A DNA stretch of 64,000 bases from JACKAF01 sp041391485 (GTDB taxonomy: Bacteria; Bdellovibrionota; FAC87; UBA2466; JACKAF01). The notes beneath the pieces are model-generated. The model was not told the DNA's origin. It was given only the letters and a program-made list of their open reading frames with translations, and made no database searches. The stretch is taken from positions 62,001 through 126,000 of the forward strand of contig JAWKNY010000003.1 of NCBI GenBank assembly GCA_041391485.1, written 5' to 3'. The first letter of the stretch is position 1, and the number at the start of each line of letters is the position of its first letter. The translations under genes and the position numbers were made by a program. Of the stretch, positions 17,785-26,307 are shown in pieces.

Positions 17785-17887
17785 GTACCACGTTCCTTTT
17801 TTGACATCCCTGTGGATTGTTTTCCCCAGATGGCCGCTTCCTTTTTTAAGTTATCCACAGCCTTGTCAAAAAAGTAACCGAGTACCT
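17783..17887. repeat. GGTAC palindromic repeat, copy 2, with a perfect DnaA box
   Basis: Two 35-nt arms (17783-17817 and 17853-17887) are imperfect reverse complements; they share AGGTAC, CTTTTTTGACA and CTGTGGAT. The right arm with its flank contains TTATCCACA (17851-17859), the consensus DnaA box. The left arm has a near-match. The element fills the whole gap between two genes: its first bases are the stop codon of one and it ends 3 nt before the next ATG. Confidence 0.82.
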
Positions 17888-17890
17888 ATA

Positions 17891-19191
17891 ATGCCAGCAT
17901 TGATGCAGGCACTGGATCCCAAACTTCGTCCCTCCGTGGAACACTTAGACATTCTTCAAAAATGGATATTCGGACTTTATGTGCTCGCGTTGCCGCTCAG
18001 CATCTCGGGCATGGAGATCTTCTCCTCGCTTTTGGTGGTTTTAGTGTTGGTGCGTTGGCTGGTGTCGCGGGACAAGCTCGAAGCCCCGCCCTTTGCCAAA
18101 CCTCTTTTGATATTCATGGGAGTGGCCGCCCTCTCTTCTCTATTGGGAGAGAAGCCAAGCCTTTCCGAAAAACTTGCCGACGTGGCTTCGCTGCGATTTT
18201 TTGCTTTGTATTTCGTTCTTTATTATCAGCTTCAGCTGTACACGCGTTCCCGCTATTGGCTGTGGGTACTCTTTGTTGCCACGCTGGTGATTGGCATCTA
18301 TGGTGTTTTCCAACATTTCATGCCTTTGGATTTGATCCGCCCCGAAGGCAAAAAAATTATTCACTACGCCGTAGAAGAATTGAAACTAGGTCCGAGAGTA
18401 TTGGGAACCTACGATTGGCACCTTTCTTTTGCCAACGTCTATTTGATGTATGCGTCGGTCTTTCTCAGTCTGGCGCTCAGTTTGTTTCCCCGAGAATGGT
18501 GGCGTTTGTTACACGCTTCGCTTCTTTGCGTTGTAGTTGTGTGGACCTCCAGTCGCATCGCGTGGTTTGCAACCTGTGTTTCGGCGGCGCTTTGTGCTTC
18601 GGAGCGCGGGTGGAAAGTCCTGCTTGCCACCGGCGGTTTGCTCGGCCTGATCCTGCTTGCGTCGTTTGCCACCAGTGAAGGCATGCGCGAGCGGCTGAAG
18701 CGCACCGTGGAAGGGACGAACCCTGGTTATAATTTTTCGCAGCGCCAATGTGTTTGGGAAATACACCGCGATATCTTTTTGGATCACCCGGTTTTGGGAA
18801 TCGGTTATCACAACAATGGCTATCTGTCGGACAAATACGTTGAAGGCTCTTGCATCGGCTATGTAGAGCGTGCCGTAGGAAACGCGCACTCGACTCCCCT
18901 GAGATTTTGGCCACCACCGGGATTGTGGGGGTCCTCGCTTACGTTTGGTTCTGGATTTCGGTCTTTTGGTGGGGCTTGCGGCGCTACCTGAGTTTGGTGC
19001 AGGGAACTTTGGATCGCGCCTTTGGCTGGGGGACTTTGGTGGCGCTACTTAGTTTTAATATCCAGGGTCTCTCCCACCTTAATATTTATGAGCCTATCAT
19101 CGCCCACAATTTGGCCTTCTTCTTGGCCTTGTTGGGCAACATGGGTTATCTCGGACTCTCCCCGAAGGAATCGAGCTCAAGCGAAGTTTGA
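17891..19191 (+). CDS. O-antigen ligase/polymerase-type membrane protein (Wzy_C; one frameshift)
   Basis: About 433 residues after joining two frames near 18898. It is a polytopic inner-membrane protein with about ten hydrophobic helices and, between them, a periplasmic loop that leads into VLGIGYHNNGYLSDK and GNAHSTPLEILATTGIVGV, the Wzy_C/WaaL signature with its conserved His. WaaL enzymes transfer polymer from undecaprenyl phosphate to lipid A core; Wzy enzymes polymerise repeats. I cannot separate the two. ATG 17891 directly follows the palindromic repeat and has no ribosome site, so translation may rely on coupling, or the start may be downstream. No other polysaccharide gene adjoins it. 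Confidence 0.8.
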
Positions 19192-19236
19192 GATCTATCA
19201 AATGGATTAATGTTTTGAGCGCGCTACGATAGAGGC

Positions 19237-19392
19237 ATGGCTAAGCTTCTTCTCATGGGGATTGTAGCGATTTTTTACGCTCTTTATATTGCGCGGCGCC
19301 TGCCGCTGCGATTTGGATTCAATCGGAATTTTCATACTCAACGGATGCTGGGGAATACCAGAAAGTCCCTGCCTACTCCAAAACTGTCGTAG
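19237..19392 (+). CDS. Possible small single-helix membrane protein
   Basis: A 51-codon frame begins MAKLLLMGIVAIFYALYIAR (one likely membrane helix) and continues with a basic tail to TAG at 19392. It lies 45 nt after the O-antigen ligase gene and overlaps the end of the convergent diiron gene by 55 nt. AGAGG sits almost against the ATG. No homologue is recognised; it could be spurious. Confidence 0.35.
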   Translation: MAKLLLMGIVAIFYALYIARRLPLRFGFNRNFHTQRMLGNTRKSLPTPKLS

Positions 19393-20189
19393 GTTTTCTT
19401 GAGGTTTTCGAAAGTCTCCTCAAGTAAGTCGCGTCGGCGGACACCCACAGCATTCCCATCGTCTTCCAGGCAACGTGAGACATGTTCGGTGAACTTCATG
19501 ATGAAGAATTGCGATGTCTTGATGTACGTACGGCTGAGCAAGCTCAACCTCTCGATCATGTCGGGTAGGACAATGTTCAGGAAGTGGATGTGGCGGTGCT
19601 CATCCTTCAATATCCCCGCGCACATTGTTTGCCCAAAACTATCTATTTCCGCTGCTTTTACTCTTCGTAGGAACGCAGAAGCAAAATTTTCTGAGAACAG
19701 GGTGGAGAACAACCAGTTTTCGACGCGGTAGAGCCCTTGCGTTGCCACCCGGCTGAGCACGCGGAACTTCGGATCGAAGTGCGGGCGCGCCCCGAGGCGG
19801 CTTAGGTATTGTTCGATAAGAAATACGTGTCGGGCTTCGTCCGCGCACTGAGTGGAGAGATAAAAGGCAACGTCGTCACTGGCGAGTTTATTGGAGGCGG
19901 CGCCCATCATGTGGTTCAGCGTATGGAGACCCATTTCCTCTAGCGTATAGAAGATGGTCCCGAAGCGGATCCAGATTTCCCGCAGCTTCTCTGCCATGGG
20001 CTCGGGATCGGAAAAAAACAGCTTATCAGTGGGAGCCCATTGTTGAGCCATCGATTGAAGGTAAAGCTTGCGCAGTTTCGTGCCATTGACCCTGCTCGAC
20101 ATGCCGGGCATGGGCATTGAAAGTTGCTCAAACAATGAACTTTCGATGTTAAAGATTTTTCTCGTCGGGACAGTTAGCTCTTCTGTCAT
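19338..20189 (-). CDS. Ferritin-like diiron protein (oxygenase-type)
   Basis: 283 residues, helical, soluble. The carboxylate/histidine pattern of a diiron four-helix bundle is visible: Glu84/Glu85 with His89 (LEEMGLHTLNH), Glu118-x-x-His121 (DEARH), Glu167, and Glu197-x-x-His200 (DEHRH). The spacing resembles ribonucleotide-reductase-like and AurF-like oxygenases more than iron-storage ferritin. It begins 1 nt after the phhA stop, the last gene of a tight hppD-phhA operon, so it probably acts on an aromatic metabolite or on iron/oxygen chemistry tied to that pathway. The exact substrate is unknown. Confidence 0.72.
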   Translation of the reverse strand: MTEELTVPTRKIFNIESSLFEQLSMPMPGMSSRVNGTKLRKLYLQSMAQQWAPTDKLFFSDPEPMAEKLREIWIRFGTIFYTLEEMGLHTLNHMMGAASNKLASDDVAFYLSTQCADEARHVFLIEQYLSRLGARPHFDPKFRVLSRVATQGLYRVENWLFSTLFSENFASAFLRRVKAAEIDSFGQTMCAGILKDEHRHIHFLNIVLPDMIERLSLLSRTYIKTSQFFIMKFTEHVSRCLEDDGNAVGVRRRDLLEETFENLKKTYDSFGVGRDFLVFPSIR

Positions 20190-20954
20190 CTAGTTCTTCC
20201 TCTGTTGGATAGGAAAAAGCGGCAGTGGATCGTTGCTTTGAATCCACCGTTCCACTTCCGGTAAACTGCTGTAAAGTTGCTGAGTGGATTGAAGGAGAAA
20301 CAGGCGATGCTGAAATTCGTCGATGCGGTAGTCTTGACGCGCAATTGCCTCGATTGAAAAATCAATGACCTCCGGTGCGGAGCTAAGTGCGTAGTCGGAC
20401 TCTGCCTTTGAAGACAGAATCCCTGCACCAAAAATTCGCCTCCCTGCCGGCGTCTCAATCAAACCGAATTCCACGGTGAACCAGAAAAAACGTTCGAAGC
20501 AGTCGAGTTTTTGGGGATTCTCCAAGTACTTGCAGGCGGTAAGAGCGTAGCGTTGGCAGAAGTCAGCGTACTCGGTATTGGCGAGCAACGGGATGTGCCC
20601 ATACAGATCGTGAATGATGTCGGGTGCTGGCGTGTACCCGAGATCGGAGGCATCTCGGATAAAGTTGCCGATGGGGTACTCGCGCCTGGAAAGGGCCGGG
20701 TAAAACGAATTCCCGCCTTCTAGCCCGTCGACGGGTACTGCCCGCCAGCCCGTAAGTTCCATGAGGCGTTTGTTAACCTGATCCAGATCCGGAATTCTAT
20801 TGCCTTCGATCTGAAGAGCGTTCAATCCGTCGTTGAAGGTGGAGAAGGCCTGTTGTTTCCGACACCGGTCCAGATTTAAGTACACAGTTTGCCAGCTTTG
20901 ATGCTCAACTTCGTCAAATTGACGAAAGGCTTGTACGTGTAGAGCTTGGATCAC
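20190..20954 (-). CDS. phhA: Phenylalanine 4-hydroxylase
   Basis: 254 residues, the size of bacterial monomeric enzymes without a regulatory ACT domain. It converts phenylalanine to tyrosine with tetrahydropterin and O2. The iron facial triad is visible: His115 and His120 in PDIIHDLYGH, Glu162 in WFTVEFGL. The pattern GWRAVPVDGL and RIFGAGILSSKAESDYAL are family hallmarks. Its ATG overlaps the hppD stop by 4 nt and its stop abuts the diiron gene, so the three are a translationally coupled leftward operon. Confidence 0.95.
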   Translation of the reverse strand: MIQALHVQAFRQFDEVEHQSWQTVYLNLDRCRKQQAFSTFNDGLNALQIEGNRIPDLDQVNKRLMELTGWRAVPVDGLEGGNSFYPALSRREYPIGNFIRDASDLGYTPAPDIIHDLYGHIPLLANTEYADFCQRYALTACKYLENPQKLDCFERFFWFTVEFGLIETPAGRRIFGAGILSSKAESDYALSSAPEVIDFSIEAIARQDYRIDEFQHRLFLLQSTQQLYSSLPEVERWIQSNDPLPLFPIQQRKN

Positions 20955-21988
20955 AAGACACCACGTCTCTTTTGATCCCGCTCAATAGAGCGGAAGAGAG
21001 CGCCAAAATTACCTTCGCCAAATGAGAGATGATTCTTGCGTTGAATGATTTCTATAAAAATCGGGCCAACCAAATTGCGAGTGAAGATCTGCAGTAAATA
21101 TCCATTCTCGTCGCCGTCGACTAGTACGTTGTACCTTTCTAGCTCGCTTCGATCTTCTGTGACGTGCGGGACGCGGTCGTAGACCGTCAGGTAGTAGCTC
21201 CGGTCAATGTCGAGCGTTTCGATTCCGCTTCCTTCCAGTCGGTGCAGCGTATCGATAATGTTCTCCGTCAAGAATGCTAGATGCTGTATCCCCGGTCCAT
21301 TGTATTCGCGGAGGTATTCGTTGATCTGTGAGCCGTGTTCGGTGCCTTCGTTAATAGGAATACAAAATTGCCCGCAGGGAGATCGCAAGGCGAAGGATTG
21401 CAGACCGGTTTTTTCTCCGCGGATGTCAAAGTATCTGACTTCGGAAAAATTGAAAATCTTCTTGTAGAAATCTGCCCACTGCCGAAGCTCTCCTTTAGCC
21501 ACGTTGTTGGTCAGGTGGTCGATGGCGACAAAACCCTTTTCGGGTACCCGTACAGGGGAGGCTAAGGGTTCGAAACCCATCGAAGCATAGAAACCGTGAC
21601 GCGGCTCCACAAGATAGATGAGGCTATTGCCGATTCCGTAGATAGCAGGAAGGGGCTGACCTTCCAAGGCATAGTCTCCCAGAGGGCAAGCTTGGGCGCC
21701 GCGGGCACTCGCCCTTCCCACAGCGCGTCGGGAATCCTGTACGCGCCATCCCATCGAGCAAATCGAAGGCCCGTGGGCTAGACTAAAGATCTCAGCAAAG
21801 GAGCTGGTTTGGCGATTGAGCAAGAAGTGGATGTCGCCTTGGGTGAATAGATCGATAGCTCGATCTCGGTGAGCGTGGGTTTTAGAAAAACCCAGTGCAA
21901 GAAAGAGTGCTTCCAAGCGTTCCGGCCGAGGCGAAACAAATTCCACAAATTCAATGCCGCAAAGTCCTATGGGGTTGCTGAGGTCCAT
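20951..21988 (-). CDS. hppD: 4-Hydroxyphenylpyruvate dioxygenase
   Basis: 345 residues. It converts 4-hydroxyphenylpyruvate to homogentisate. Two VOC domains are present. The iron ligands are His158 (AIDHLT), His236 (GIQHLAF) and Glu313 (FIEIIQR), and the C-terminal FGEGNFGALFRSIERDQ helix gates the active site. First gene of a leftward operon with phhA and a diiron protein. Neither homogentisate dioxygenase (hmgA) nor a tyrosine aminotransferase is nearby. An FNR-like box (22046-22059) lies 58 nt before the start. Confidence 0.96.
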   Translation of the reverse strand: MDLSNPIGLCGIEFVEFVSPRPERLEALFLALGFSKTHAHRDRAIDLFTQGDIHFLLNRQTSSFAEIFSLAHGPSICSMGWRVQDSRRAVGRASARGAQACPLGDYALEGQPLPAIYGIGNSLIYLVEPRHGFYASMGFEPLASPVRVPEKGFVAIDHLTNNVAKGELRQWADFYKKIFNFSEVRYFDIRGEKTGLQSFALRSPCGQFCIPINEGTEHGSQINEYLREYNGPGIQHLAFLTENIIDTLHRLEGSGIETLDIDRSYYLTVYDRVPHVTEDRSELERYNVLVDGDENGYLLQIFTRNLVGPIFIEIIQRKNHLSFGEGNFGALFRSIERDQKRRGVL

Positions 21989-22045
21989 GCTTCCTCCGAG
22001 GGCGTTTACACCTAGAAGCTATCGGGACTCCGGAAGAACCACAAT

Positions 22046-22059
22046 TTGACAAATATCAA
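22046..22059. promoter_or_regulatory. FNR/Crp-type operator before hppD
   Basis: TTGACAAATATCAA differs from the FNR consensus TTGAT-N4-ATCAA at one position. It is centred about 64 nt before the hppD ATG, compatible with an activator site, and overlaps the last codons of the Crp/Fnr regulator gene next door. Binding is inferred. Confidence 0.6.
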
Positions 22060-22790
22060 GCTTGGCGTGGAAGTGCGCTAGCCGGCCTTCCGTCGGCAAC
22101 GGCACGAAGTTTTTCGACTGAGACAATGTAAATGTCTCGGCCGATTTGGTGGATGAAACCGTCGTTCCGAAAATCCGATAGGCAGCGGACAGCACTTTCC
22201 AGGACCGTACCGGAGAGGGTTGCGATTTCCGCCCGTTTGAGCGGAATGTGCAAGCGAGAACCGATTTGGGATTGTTTACCAAAGCGTTCGTTTAAGGCCA
22301 ACAAAGTCTGGGCTACACGCTCTCGTACACTCTTTCGGGCGAAAGCGGAGATGGTTTCCTCCTGAATTTGTACTTCTTTGGCAAGGGTTTGTAAGAGCCG
22401 TCGTGCCAATGAGGGCGAGTCTTCTAGAAGTTCAAGAAACGCTTTCTTTTCTAAAAAGCATACTTCGGCCGATTCCAAAGTCTCGGCGCTTACCGAATAG
22501 GATTTTTCCGTCAACAAGGCTTCGGTTCCAACCACGCCCCCCTCCGTAATGAGCCGGAGGGTTTGCTCGCGTCCCGACTCACTGACATGAAATAGCCGAA
22601 GTTTTCCCCTGTGAACACAATGGACACCCAATGCCGCCTCGCCCTGGGCAAATATTCTCGCTCGCTTTTCGAAATGTCGGATGGATCGGCATGCATTTAT
22701 TCGCTGCAGTTCATCGGGGGACAATCCCGCAAAAAGGCTCGCGTTTTTGGCGGAGCAATCTTCGCAGCTGAAGGTTTTTTGGCAGTCCAT
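22056..22790 (-). CDS. Crp/Fnr family transcription regulator with cysteine-rich N-terminus
   Basis: 244 residues. N-terminal cyclic-nucleotide-like effector domain (about 17-135), long dimer helix, and a C-terminal winged helix with RAEIATLSGTVLESAVRCLSDF as the recognition helix region. Cysteines at 3, 9, 12 and 111 match the number, though not the spacing, of the [4Fe-4S] ligands of FNR; others are at 34 and 58. It could sense oxygen, nitric oxide or redox state. It lies directly upstream of the oxygen-dependent hppD-phhA-diiron operon, in the same orientation, with an FNR-like box at the junction. Regulation of that operon is a reasonable inference. Confidence 0.88.
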   Translation of the reverse strand: MDCQKTFSCEDCSAKNASLFAGLSPDELQRINACRSIRHFEKRARIFAQGEAALGVHCVHRGKLRLFHVSESGREQTLRLITEGGVVGTEALLTEKSYSVSAETLESAEVCFLEKKAFLELLEDSPSLARRLLQTLAKEVQIQEETISAFARKSVRERVAQTLLALNERFGKQSQIGSRLHIPLKRAEIATLSGTVLESAVRCLSDFRNDGFIHQIGRDIYIVSVEKLRAVADGRPASALPRQA

Positions 22791-22948
22791 GCTGCAGACA
22801 GTGAATACGTGCGTTTTGAGTACGTCAAGCCAGCATGAGGTCCTTCTTCTGGAATCCTGCTCCGGAAAAAGGTCAGCGCTTGAGGTCGACTACGCACTGA
22901 TTGTAGGGCCTTAAACTTGCTTCTGACTTCGACCATAGGAAGCAAAGT

Positions 22949-23953
22949 ATGCAGCAAGCAGCGCCCCTCCTGGTTCCACTTTTAATTTTCTATTCGCTCG
23001 GTTGTGCTGGCGAGGAAGTTCTCGAACTCGCGGTTCAATCGCACAAAGTCCTGGAGGTCCCTGGCATCCACCGCGTGGCCGTGGGAAGCCGGAAGATTCT
23101 TGGTGTGCGCGCCCTGCCGCCGCAGCAAGTGCTACTCACCGGACGCTCGGAAGGGGAAACCGTTGTTACTTTATGGACCCGGGAAACGCACCGTACTCTC
23201 CGCATCCGTGTGCTTCCGGCCGGAAGGCTGCACGAGGCAACAGGAGATTCGGTTGCAAGAATCCGCCTAGAGTTTTTGGAGCTGGAACAAAACTTCTTGA
23301 GCGATCTTGGGATTGAATGGCCGCAGCAGAACTCGTTAACGGTTGGACTGCAAGGCCCTCCTTGGGGAGTGAACTTAAGCACGTCTTTTGCAAGCCTAGA
23401 CGGTTTACTGAAAACGCTTGTGAGTGAAGGGTGGGCGAACGTGGTGGCCCGACCCGAACTCTTCGTACGTCTGGGTGAAACCGCGCGCTTTCATGCGGGA
23501 GGGGAGATTCCCGTTCCCGGAACCGCCGGTGCCTATGGGAACTACTACAGCCGAATCACTTGGAAGCCGTATGGGCTATCGGTCGATGTGTTGCCGCGAC
23601 GCCAGGGCGCAGAAGGCTTTACGTGTGAAATTGACGTGGAGGTTTCGGAGTTGAGCGGGCAGGTTTTGGAAAACGTTCCCGGCCTCAGCCGGCGCCGTGT
23701 TCAAACGCAGGTGGATTTGCGTGACGGCGAAACGATTCTTCTCTCCGGACTTGTGAAAAGAAACAGTAGTTTTCAAAAACGCGGCGTTGCGGGCCTGGGT
23801 CAGCTGCCGCTCCTAGGTTGGTTTTTTGCCAGCCATGAAACCCGACGACGCGACTCTGAGCTTTTGCTCGCACTCAATGTCTCTTTGGTCCACCGCAAAG
23901 AGAGTCAGGCAGAACGGCGCGCTTTGGAGAAAAAGATCGATGGATCGCCGTGA
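22949..23953 (+). CDS. CpaC/RcpA-type pilus secretin
   Basis: 334 residues. The N-terminus has a signal peptide, possibly a lipobox (IFYSLGCAG). Residues about 25-88 (LELAVQSHKVLEVPGI, GVRALPPQQVLLTGRSEG) are the pilus-assembly N-terminal domain of CpaC proteins. Residues about 100-310 are the secretin beta domain with VARPELFVRLGETA, GGEIPVPG, VDLRDGETILLSGL and LPLLGWFF. Secretins form the outer-membrane gate for Flp/Tad pili. The protein is shorter than most CpaC proteins. The following ATPase gene overlaps it by 14 nt. No pilin or prepilin peptidase gene is adjacent. Confidence 0.85.
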   Translation: MQQAAPLLVPLLIFYSLGCAGEEVLELAVQSHKVLEVPGIHRVAVGSRKILGVRALPPQQVLLTGRSEGETVVTLWTRETHRTLRIRVLPAGRLHEATGDSVARIRLEFLELEQNFLSDLGIEWPQQNSLTVGLQGPPWGVNLSTSFASLDGLLKTLVSEGWANVVARPELFVRLGETARFHAGGEIPVPGTAGAYGNYYSRITWKPYGLSVDVLPRRQGAEGFTCEIDVEVSELSGQVLENVPGLSRRRVQTQVDLRDGETILLSGLVKRNSSFQKRGVAGLGQLPLLGWFFASHETRRRDSELLLALNVSLVHRKESQAERRALEKKIDGSP

Positions 23954-24893
23954 GTGTTTACGCCACCAGTTTAAAGGGGAGAGTGCCGCCCTTTTGTCTT
24001 TGCTTCTGCTTCCTAACATCCAAGACGTTCTTCTGAACGGACTTGGCTCGGCCTTTGTGGATTGTGGCGATGGGCTACAGTCCGTTGCTCCGCCGTTTCA
24101 CAGCGAAAACTCGCTGCACGCGGCGATGGAGCGCATGGTGATCCCGATAGGACGCCGGCTGGAGGTCGGGCGTCCTTTTGTAGATGGGCAGCTGGCGGAT
24201 GGCAGCCGCTTCCATCTTTTCCTGCCTCCGCTTGCGCGCCCGGGGCCACTCATCAGCATTCGGGTGTTCACGGGAGACAGAAATCTGCCGCTCACTGATT
24301 TTGGAAGTCGCGAAGAGATCGCCTGGCTTTGCGATCAAGTGCACCGCCGCCGCAGTCTCCTGATTGCTGGGGCCACGGGCTCGGGGAAGACCTCTCTGAT
24401 GGGCAGTCTGTTGGAACTCATCCCTCACACGGACAGGATCCTGATTTTGGAAGAAACACGGGAAATCCGCACGGAGCACCCCCATGCCGTGTCCTTGGAG
24501 ACGCGGCAGGCGTCTGCGGACGGTGGCTCGGAAGTTTCGCTCGCCAGCCTCGTGCGCAACGCGCTTCGGATGCGGCCGGACCGGATTGTAGTGGGGGAAT
24601 GCCGTGGCCCGGAGGCCTTGGACTTACTCCAGGCCCTCAATACCGGACACCCCGGGGGGCTTTGCACCCTGCACGCGGATTCCGCCCGGGCCGCCCTTCG
24701 GCGTCTGGAAAGCCTGGTTTGGCAGGCGAATGGGCGGCTACGTTTGAACGTGGTGCGCGACTGGATCGGGCATGGGATTGGCGGCGTGGTTTTTCTCCGC
24801 CGGGAAGGGAAAAAACGTCGGGTTGCCGAGCTTTTGGAGGTGCATGGGGTGGAGGGAGCGGTGTATAGATTGAGGCCAGTAGGCTGTAACTGA
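23940..24893 (+). CDS. CpaF/TadA-type secretion ATPase
   Basis: 317 residues from ATG 23940 (GGAG about 10 nt upstream). The family is the hexameric motor that powers Tad/Flp pilus assembly at the inner membrane. Seen: Walker A GATGSGKTS (about 144-152), Asp-box ILILEETREI, Walker B RMRPDRIVVGECRG, and the His-box LNTGHPGGLCTLHADS. It is shorter than typical CpaF (about 450) and lacks the N-terminal extension. It overlaps the secretin gene, a two-gene operon. The matching membrane platform proteins are 30 kb away at 55627-56867. Confidence 0.88.
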   Translation: MDRRECLRHQFKGESAALLSLLLLPNIQDVLLNGLGSAFVDCGDGLQSVAPPFHSENSLHAAMERMVIPIGRRLEVGRPFVDGQLADGSRFHLFLPPLARPGPLISIRVFTGDRNLPLTDFGSREEIAWLCDQVHRRRSLLIAGATGSGKTSLMGSLLELIPHTDRILILEETREIRTEHPHAVSLETRQASADGGSEVSLASLVRNALRMRPDRIVVGECRGPEALDLLQALNTGHPGGLCTLHADSARAALRRLESLVWQANGRLRLNVVRDWIGHGIGGVVFLRREGKKRRVAELLEVHGVEGAVYRLRPVGCN

Positions 24894-24966
24894 AGCCTTG
24901 CCCCGCTGTGGGTTTTGTGCGAAAGTGTCGCCTCGTTTGTGTTGGTTGTGGTTAGAAGGAGTAGGG

Positions 24967-25179
24967 ATGAAAGCCGATATCCACCCAGATTACGTAGAAT
25001 CCACCATCCGGTGCGCTTGTGGGCACGAGTTCAAGACGCGTGCGACGATGGCGAGCATCCGCGTGGAAATTTGTTCCAACTGCCACCCGCTCTATACCGG
25101 CAAGCAGAAGCTGGTCGACGCGGAAGGCCGCGTGGAACGCTTCCGCAAGAAATACGGAAGTTTCAAGAAAGGCAAATAG
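24967..25179 (+). CDS. rpmE: 50S ribosomal protein L31 (zinc-binding type)
   Basis: 70 residues from ATG 24967, with GGAG just upstream. L31 binds the large subunit at the intersubunit bridge. The zinc-ribbon cysteines are present as CAC and CSNC (CACGHEF, EICSNCHPLYTGKQKLVD), so this is the C+ form that can also act as a zinc store. It is followed 21 nt later by prfA, a common bacterial arrangement. Confidence 0.95.
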   Translation: MKADIHPDYVESTIRCACGHEFKTRATMASIRVEICSNCHPLYTGKQKLVDAEGRVERFRKKYGSFKKGK

Positions 25180-25200
25180 CCTTTAACCCTTAAGGCCGGC

Positions 25201-26307
25201 ATGTATGAACAACTTGAGGATGTAGTCGCTGCCTATAGGGACATCGAAACTCGTCTGTCCCAACCAGAAACCGTCGGTAATCAAAAACTCTTTCAAAAAC
25301 TGAGTAAGAACCACTCGCGTTTGCAACCTTTGGTGCAGGCCTACGAGGAATGGAAGGGTCTCTGCAAGCAGCGTGATGAAAACGCCGAGATGATCCGCAC
25401 GGAAGACGGTGAATTGGCGGAGATGGCTCAGGCCGACAACAAAGAGCTGGAACCTCGTATCGAAGCGCTCTCTCACGAAATTCGCATCTTGCTTTTGCCG
25501 CGCGATCCGAACGATGACAAAAATATTCTGCTCGAAATCCGACCCGCTGCCGGCGGCGACGAAAGCGGAATTTTTGCAGGCGATCTCTATCGCATGTACT
25601 CCAAGTACGCTGAAGAAAACGGTTGGCGTATCGAGCCGATGTCCATCGTGCACAATGATGTAGGCGGTTTTAAGGAAATCATGGTGATGATCCGCGGTGA
25701 GCGCGTGTATAGCCGGCTTAAGTTCGAAAGCGGCGTGCACCGCGTGCAGCGGGTACCAAAAACAGAAACTCAAGGGCGCGTGCACACGAGTACTGTCACG
25801 GTCGCGGTCTTGCCGGAAGCTGAAGACGTGGAAGTCCAAATCGATCCGGCAGAACTTCGCATCGACGTTTTTAGAAGCTCGGGTCCAGGCGGACAGAGCG
25901 TAAATACGACGGATTCTGCCGTTCGAGTGACGCATATTCCATCAGGCCTTGTCGTTGTGTGCCAAGATGAAAAGTCGCAGCACAAAAACAAAGCCAAGGC
26001 GCTTAAGGTACTCAAAACTCGCCTGCTGGATATCAAAGAGCGCGAACAGCATGATAAAATTTCTGCAGAACGCGCGAGCCAAATTGGTACCGGGGGTCGA
26101 AGTGAGAAGATCCGCACCTACAACTTTCCGCAGGGGCGCGTAACGGATCACCGCATCGGCGTCACGTTGTACCAGTTGGATGCGTTCTTGATAGGAGACA
26201 TAGGTGAGATGATCTCCAAGCTGAACACGCATTACGAATCCGAGTCGCTCAAAGCGAACACCTTTGAAAGCGCTCTTTCAGGTATCACTGAAGCTCTGGG
26301 GGAATAA
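25201..26307 (+). CDS. prfA: Peptide chain release factor 1
   Basis: 368 residues, full length. RF1 recognises UAA and UAG and triggers hydrolysis of peptidyl-tRNA. The GGQ catalytic motif is at about 230-232 (SSGPGGQSVNTTDSA). The decoding domain carries GVHRVQRVPKTETQGRVHTS. IGTGGRSEKIRTYNFPQGR and DHRIG are conserved RF1 features. The stop overlaps the prmC start by 1 nt, and PrmC methylates the GGQ glutamine, so the pair is functionally coupled. Confidence 0.96.
   Translation: MYEQLEDVVAAYRDIETRLSQPETVGNQKLFQKLSKNHSRLQPLVQAYEEWKGLCKQRDENAEMIRTEDGELAEMAQADNKELEPRIEALSHEIRILLLPRDPNDDKNILLEIRPAAGGDESGIFAGDLYRMYSKYAEENGWRIEPMSIVHNDVGGFKEIMVMIRGERVYSRLKFESGVHRVQRVPKTETQGRVHTSTVTVAVLPEAEDVEVQIDPAELRIDVFRSSGPGGQSVNTTDSAVRVTHIPSGLVVVCQDEKSQHKNKAKALKVLKTRLLDIKEREQHDKISAERASQIGTGGRSEKIRTYNFPQGRVTDHRIGVTLYQLDAFLIGDIGEMISKLNTHYESESLKANTFESALSGITEALGE

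Noticed and set aside
22818..22836. TTGA-N5-TCAA in front of the Crp/Fnr gene as an autoregulatory box
   Set aside because: FNR/Crp half sites need six bases between TTGA and TCAA; here there are five.
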